This document shows positions 61,245-64,000 of a stretch of 64,000 bases of DNA, in pieces. The translations under genes were made by a program, and so were the position numbers. Below the pieces are notes generated by a model. The model saw only the letters and a list, made by a program, of their open reading frames with translations, searched no databases and was not told where the DNA came from. The DNA is from CAWDLX01 sp963753485. Its GTDB lineage: Bacteria; Actinomycetota; Actinomycetes; Mycobacteriales; Micromonosporaceae. Every line of letters begins with the position of its first letter. Positions within the stretch are counted from its first letter, which is position 1. Where the stretch lies: the NCBI GenBank assembly GCA_963753485.1, contig CAVWCL010000001.1:434001-498000 (forward strand), in the 5' to 3' direction.

Positions 61245-62782
61245 GCCGACACCCCGGCGAAGCGTTCGGACAGCGCGGCGGCGAGCTCGACCCGGTCGTC
61301 AAAGGCCGAGGTGATCCCCTCGACCTCCTGGCCGCGCTCGTGTCCCTTGCCGAGCAACGCGACCACGTCGCCGGGCTCGGCCAGGCCGACCGCCGCCGCA
61401 ATCGCGGCCCGCCGACCGGCCAACTCCAACACCCGGGCCGCGCGGGCGGACTCCGCGCCGGCGCGCACCTGCGCCCGGATCAGCGCCGGGTCCTCGGTAC
61501 GTGGGTTGTCGTCGGTGACGACGACGACGTCGGCGCCGGTCGCCGCGGCCGCACCCATCAGCGGCCGCTTCAGCGTGTCGCGGTCACCACCGGCGCCGAT
61601 GACCACAATGAGTCGCCCGCCGCCGACCTCCCGCAGCGCGGCGAGCGCGGCCACGATGGCGTCCGGCTTGTGCGCGTAGTCGACCACGCCGCGCACCGGG
61701 CCGGGCGCGGTCACCAGCTCGAGCCGCCCCGGCACCCCCGGGCAGGCGGCCACGCCGTCCGCGGCGATCGCCGGGTCGGCGCCGAGCTGGGTCGCACAGG
61801 CGATGGCGAGCAGCGCGTTCGCCACGTTGTGTCGGCCGGGCAGAGCGACCCGGGCCGCCACCGAGACCCCGCCCGGGCCGTGCGCGCGAAACCGCTGACC
61901 GAACCCGTCCGCGACAACGTCGGTGGCGCGCCAGTCGGCCGTCGGCGCGCCCGCGGCGGAGAACCCGATGCGGCCGGGCTGCAGCAGGCTGGCCACCGCC
62001 GGGTCGTCGACGTTGAGTATCTCGGCGCGGCAGCGTCCGTCGAATAGGCGCGCCTTCGTTTCGAAGTACTCGGCCGCGTCGGCGTGGAAGTCCAGATGGT
62101 CGAGCCCGAAGTTGGTCCAGCCGCCCACGGCGAACCGGACCCCACCGACGCGCCCGTACGCCAGCGCGTGGCTGGACACCTCGATGACGGCGGCGCTGAC
62201 CCCCTGCTCGAGGGCGGCGGCGAACAGGCCATGCAGATCGGTCGCCTCGGGCGTGGTCCGCACACTCTCGACCACCAGATCGCCGATGGTCGTCTGCACG
62301 GTCCCCACGAGGCACGTCCGGTGGCCGGCGGCCCGCAGGGCGGAGTCCACCAGGTACGCGGTCGTCGTCTTGCCCGCGGTCCCGGTCAGCCCGATCACCG
62401 GCAGCCGGGCCGTCGGCTGGCCGTAGGCGGCGTCGGCCGCCGGTCCGAGTGCCGCCCGCGCGTCCGCCACCACGAGCACCGGCCGGCCGGGGGCGCCGGC
62501 TTGCGACCGGGCGGCCCCGTCCGGGTCGGTGAGGACGGCGACGGCACCGGCGGCGACCGCGGCGGCGGTGAAATCGGCGCCGTGGTGGCGGGATCCGCGC
62601 ACCGCCGCGTAGAGATCGCCCGGTCGGACCAGTGCGCTGTCGTGCGTGGCCCCGGTCACCGCGACGTCCACGTCCACGTCCGAGGCGGGGGCGCCGGCAG
62701 CCTGCGCGACCTCCCGCAGCGCAACGGCGGCGGTGCGGCCGGGTCGCGGATAGCCAGACACGGACCTTGACCCTACCCGCAT
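61241..62782 (-). CDS. murE: UDP-MurNAc-L-Ala-D-Glu:meso-diaminopimelate ligase
   Basis: The 513-residue protein has the ATP loop GLTGTAGKTTTAYL, EVSSHALAYGRVGGVRFAVG, the carbamylated-lysine region near AEYFETKARLFDG, and DDNPRTEDP. The DNPR motif marks enzymes that add meso-diaminopimelate rather than lysine, which fits an actinomycete with mDAP wall. The ATG at 62782 is used, but a GTG at about 62761 (VSGYPRPGRTAAV) could be the true start. Confidence 0.94.
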   Translation of the reverse strand: MRVGSRSVSGYPRPGRTAAVALREVAQAAGAPASDVDVDVAVTGATHDSALVRPGDLYAAVRGSRHHGADFTAAAVAAGAVAVLTDPDGAARSQAGAPGRPVLVVADARAALGPAADAAYGQPTARLPVIGLTGTAGKTTTAYLVDSALRAAGHRTCLVGTVQTTIGDLVVESVRTTPEATDLHGLFAAALEQGVSAAVIEVSSHALAYGRVGGVRFAVGGWTNFGLDHLDFHADAAEYFETKARLFDGRCRAEILNVDDPAVASLLQPGRIGFSAAGAPTADWRATDVVADGFGQRFRAHGPGGVSVAARVALPGRHNVANALLAIACATQLGADPAIAADGVAACPGVPGRLELVTAPGPVRGVVDYAHKPDAIVAALAALREVGGGRLIVVIGAGGDRDTLKRPLMGAAAATGADVVVVTDDNPRTEDPALIRAQVRAGAESARAARVLELAGRRAAIAAAVGLAEPGDVVALLGKGHERGQEVEGITSAFDDRVELAAALSERFAGVSA

Positions 62783-62825
62783 CGCTCGCCGGCAACGCGC
62801 AGGCGACCCCGGTTGCCCGCCCTGA

Positions 62826-64000
62826 TCACGGGTAAACGTGGAAGTTCGGGGGCTTTGTGCCCGTGGGCGCCACCCGGTAATGCAGCAGGGTGTACGCCAT
62901 CATCTGGGCGAACGCCGGGCCCGCGACCGCGCCGCCGTTGCCGGCCGGAGTGTGCGCGAAGACCGCGATGACATAGCGCGGCGCGTCGGCTGGCGCCATC
63001 CCCACGAACGAGGCGACCTCACCCGCCCCCGGGTGGCCGTTGACGATGACCCGCCCGGTGCCGGTCTTGCCAGCCACCCGGTAGTTCGCCAGCCGGGCGG
63101 ATCCGCCGGTGGCGCCGGGCACCGTGACCACGGCCTCCAGCATCGTGCGCAACGCGGCGGCGTTCTCGGCCGAGATCACCCGGTGGCTGGTCGCATCGGT
63201 GACCGGCGTACTGGTGCCGTCGGCGCCGACGATCGCCCGGACCAGGTGGGGCTGAACATAGAGGCCTCCGTTGGCCACGGTCGCGTAGACCGCCGCCATC
63301 TGCAGCGGCGTCACCGAGATGCCGTGTCCAATGGGGATCGATCCATAGCTGGTGGTGCTCCAGTTGGCCGGCGGCTGCACCAGCCCGGCCGACTCGCCCG
63401 GCAGGTGCTCCGCGGTGAGGCTGCCCAGCCCGAGGGCGCGCTGGTACTGGTACAGCTTCTGTGCTCCCAGCCGGTCGGCCATCGCGATGGTGCCGATGTT
63501 GGACGAGTAGGCGAGGATGCCCGGCAGCGTCATCTCGGGCTTGGCGTGGTAGTGCGTGTCCGTGTACGTCTCATCGCCCTTGGTGACCGAGGGCGTGACA
63601 TGGATGATCGAGTTGGGGGTCACCACGCCCTCCTGCAAGCAGCCGGCGAAGACCACTCCCTTGTGGACCGAGCCGGGCTCGACCACCCAGCCGCTGGCGT
63701 TGTCGACCCGGTCGGAGTCCCGGTAGCCGAACGGGCGCGCCGCATCGTAGAACGGGTAGCTGGCCTGGGCGAGCACTTCTCCGGTCCGCACATCCAGCAC
63801 CACCGCGGCGCCGATGTCCGCCCGCGCCTGGCGCAGCCGCTCGCCGAGGATCCGCTGGATCTCGAACTGGAGATCACGATCGATGGTGAGCTGGATCGAC
63901 CGGCCCGGCCGGGCCGGCGTGGTCTCGTGGAAGCCACCCGGGATCTCGTGGTCGAGGTTGACCGTCCCCGCGGGCTGGCCGATCTCGAAGGTCCGGGTGC
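62826..64000 (-). CDS. ftsI: Septal peptidoglycan transpeptidase FtsI (PBP3 type), partial
   Basis: The last 390 residues are present; the N-terminus lies past the right edge. All penicillin-binding motifs are seen: SxxK as SVHK in VEPGSVHKGVV, SxN as SSN in AYSSNIGTIA, and KTG in VAGKTGTGRV. FtsI cross-links septal peptidoglycan and works with FtsW. The loop before SVHK is normal; GVVFAGCLQEG after it is typical of actinobacterial members. It is the first gene of the block in transcription order; a 43-base gap separates it from murE. Confidence 0.95.
   Translation of the reverse strand, partial: TRTFEIGQPAGTVNLDHEIPGGFHETTPARPGRSIQLTIDRDLQFEIQRILGERLRQARADIGAAVVLDVRTGEVLAQASYPFYDAARPFGYRDSDRVDNASGWVVEPGSVHKGVVFAGCLQEGVVTPNSIIHVTPSVTKGDETYTDTHYHAKPEMTLPGILAYSSNIGTIAMADRLGAQKLYQYQRALGLGSLTAEHLPGESAGLVQPPANWSTTSYGSIPIGHGISVTPLQMAAVYATVANGGLYVQPHLVRAIVGADGTSTPVTDATSHRVISAENAAALRTMLEAVVTVPGATGGSARLANYRVAGKTGTGRVIVNGHPGAGEVASFVGMAPADAPRYVIAVFAHTPAGNGGAVAGPAFAQMMAYTLLHYRVAPTGTKPPNFHVYP

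Noticed and set aside
1..64000. tRNA, rRNA, riboswitch or replication origin
   Set aside because: No cloverleaf, conserved rRNA stretch, known aptamer or DnaA-box cluster was recognised on either strand by eye; a dedicated covariance-model scan would settle it.

Overview
The window is high-GC DNA from an actinomycete. The evidence is a complete divIVA-yggT-sepF-yggS-ftsZ-ftsQ-murC-murG-ftsW-murD-mraY-murF-murE-ftsI block, a PriA-type hisA, an AfsR-like SARP regulator and heavy use of GTG starts with GTGA/ATGA overlaps. The mDAP-type MurE motif (DNPR), the DUF2567 protein and the short GC-rich intergenic repeats would fit Micromonosporaceae or a near relative. That placement is inference; no rRNA or tRNA gene was seen.

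Positions 1-23 kb form a worn accessory region. It starts with a SARP regulator cut by the left edge, a truncated MFS transporter joined to a WD40 fragment and an IS1380 remnant, and two decayed genes of unknown function. A stress-type block follows (BON protein, adenylate kinase, thioredoxin reductase, Hsp20, ATP-dependent DNA ligase); only the ligase reads through cleanly. Next come an intact aminopeptidase N, a secreted S1-protease homologue that has lost its catalytic His and Ser, and a mosaic of IS30, IS21 and paired tyrosine-recombinase remnants. The block ends with a winged-helix protein, an ArsR regulator, an ISL3 remnant and an HTH-SUMF1 fusion.

Positions 23-28.7 kb carry the histidine genes hisD-hisC-hisB-(small membrane protein)-priA on the minus strand. 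hisH and hisF are absent. A LON-domain protein and a DUF2567 membrane protein lie behind hisD.

Positions 29.7-36.1 kb are the most interesting part: a tightly coupled plus-strand operon that looks like a RiPP (ribosomally made, post-translationally modified peptide) cluster. The precursor has a short helical leader resembling the borosin-binding domain of split borosins, then 83 consecutive prolines, then an 83-residue tail. It is followed without gaps by a borosin-like SAM methyltransferase, a Stf0-type sulfotransferase, a DUF6445-like oxygenase, an Fe/2-oxoglutarate (prolyl-hydroxylase-like) oxygenase, a short-chain dehydrogenase and a radical SAM/B12 enzyme of the RiPP C-methyltransferase type. 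The set suggests a heavily modified polyproline peptide. A divergent methyltransferase and a toxin-antitoxin-like pair flank it.

Positions 37-64 kb are core genome on the minus strand: dnaE, a ParA/MinD-like ATPase, a frameshifted membrane protein, an rluD-type pseudouridine synthase, lspA, a DksA/TraR-type zinc-finger protein with a long Ala/Lys/Pro-rich repeat tail, a K+/H+ antiporter, then the division and cell-wall cluster reading from ftsI (cut by the right edge) to divIVA. Three small in-gene or gene-end tandem repeats lie in this block, one exactly over the ftsZ stop codon.

Several genes carry one-base frameshifts, some in short C or G runs. Whether these are real pseudogenes or assembly errors cannot be told from the sequence alone.
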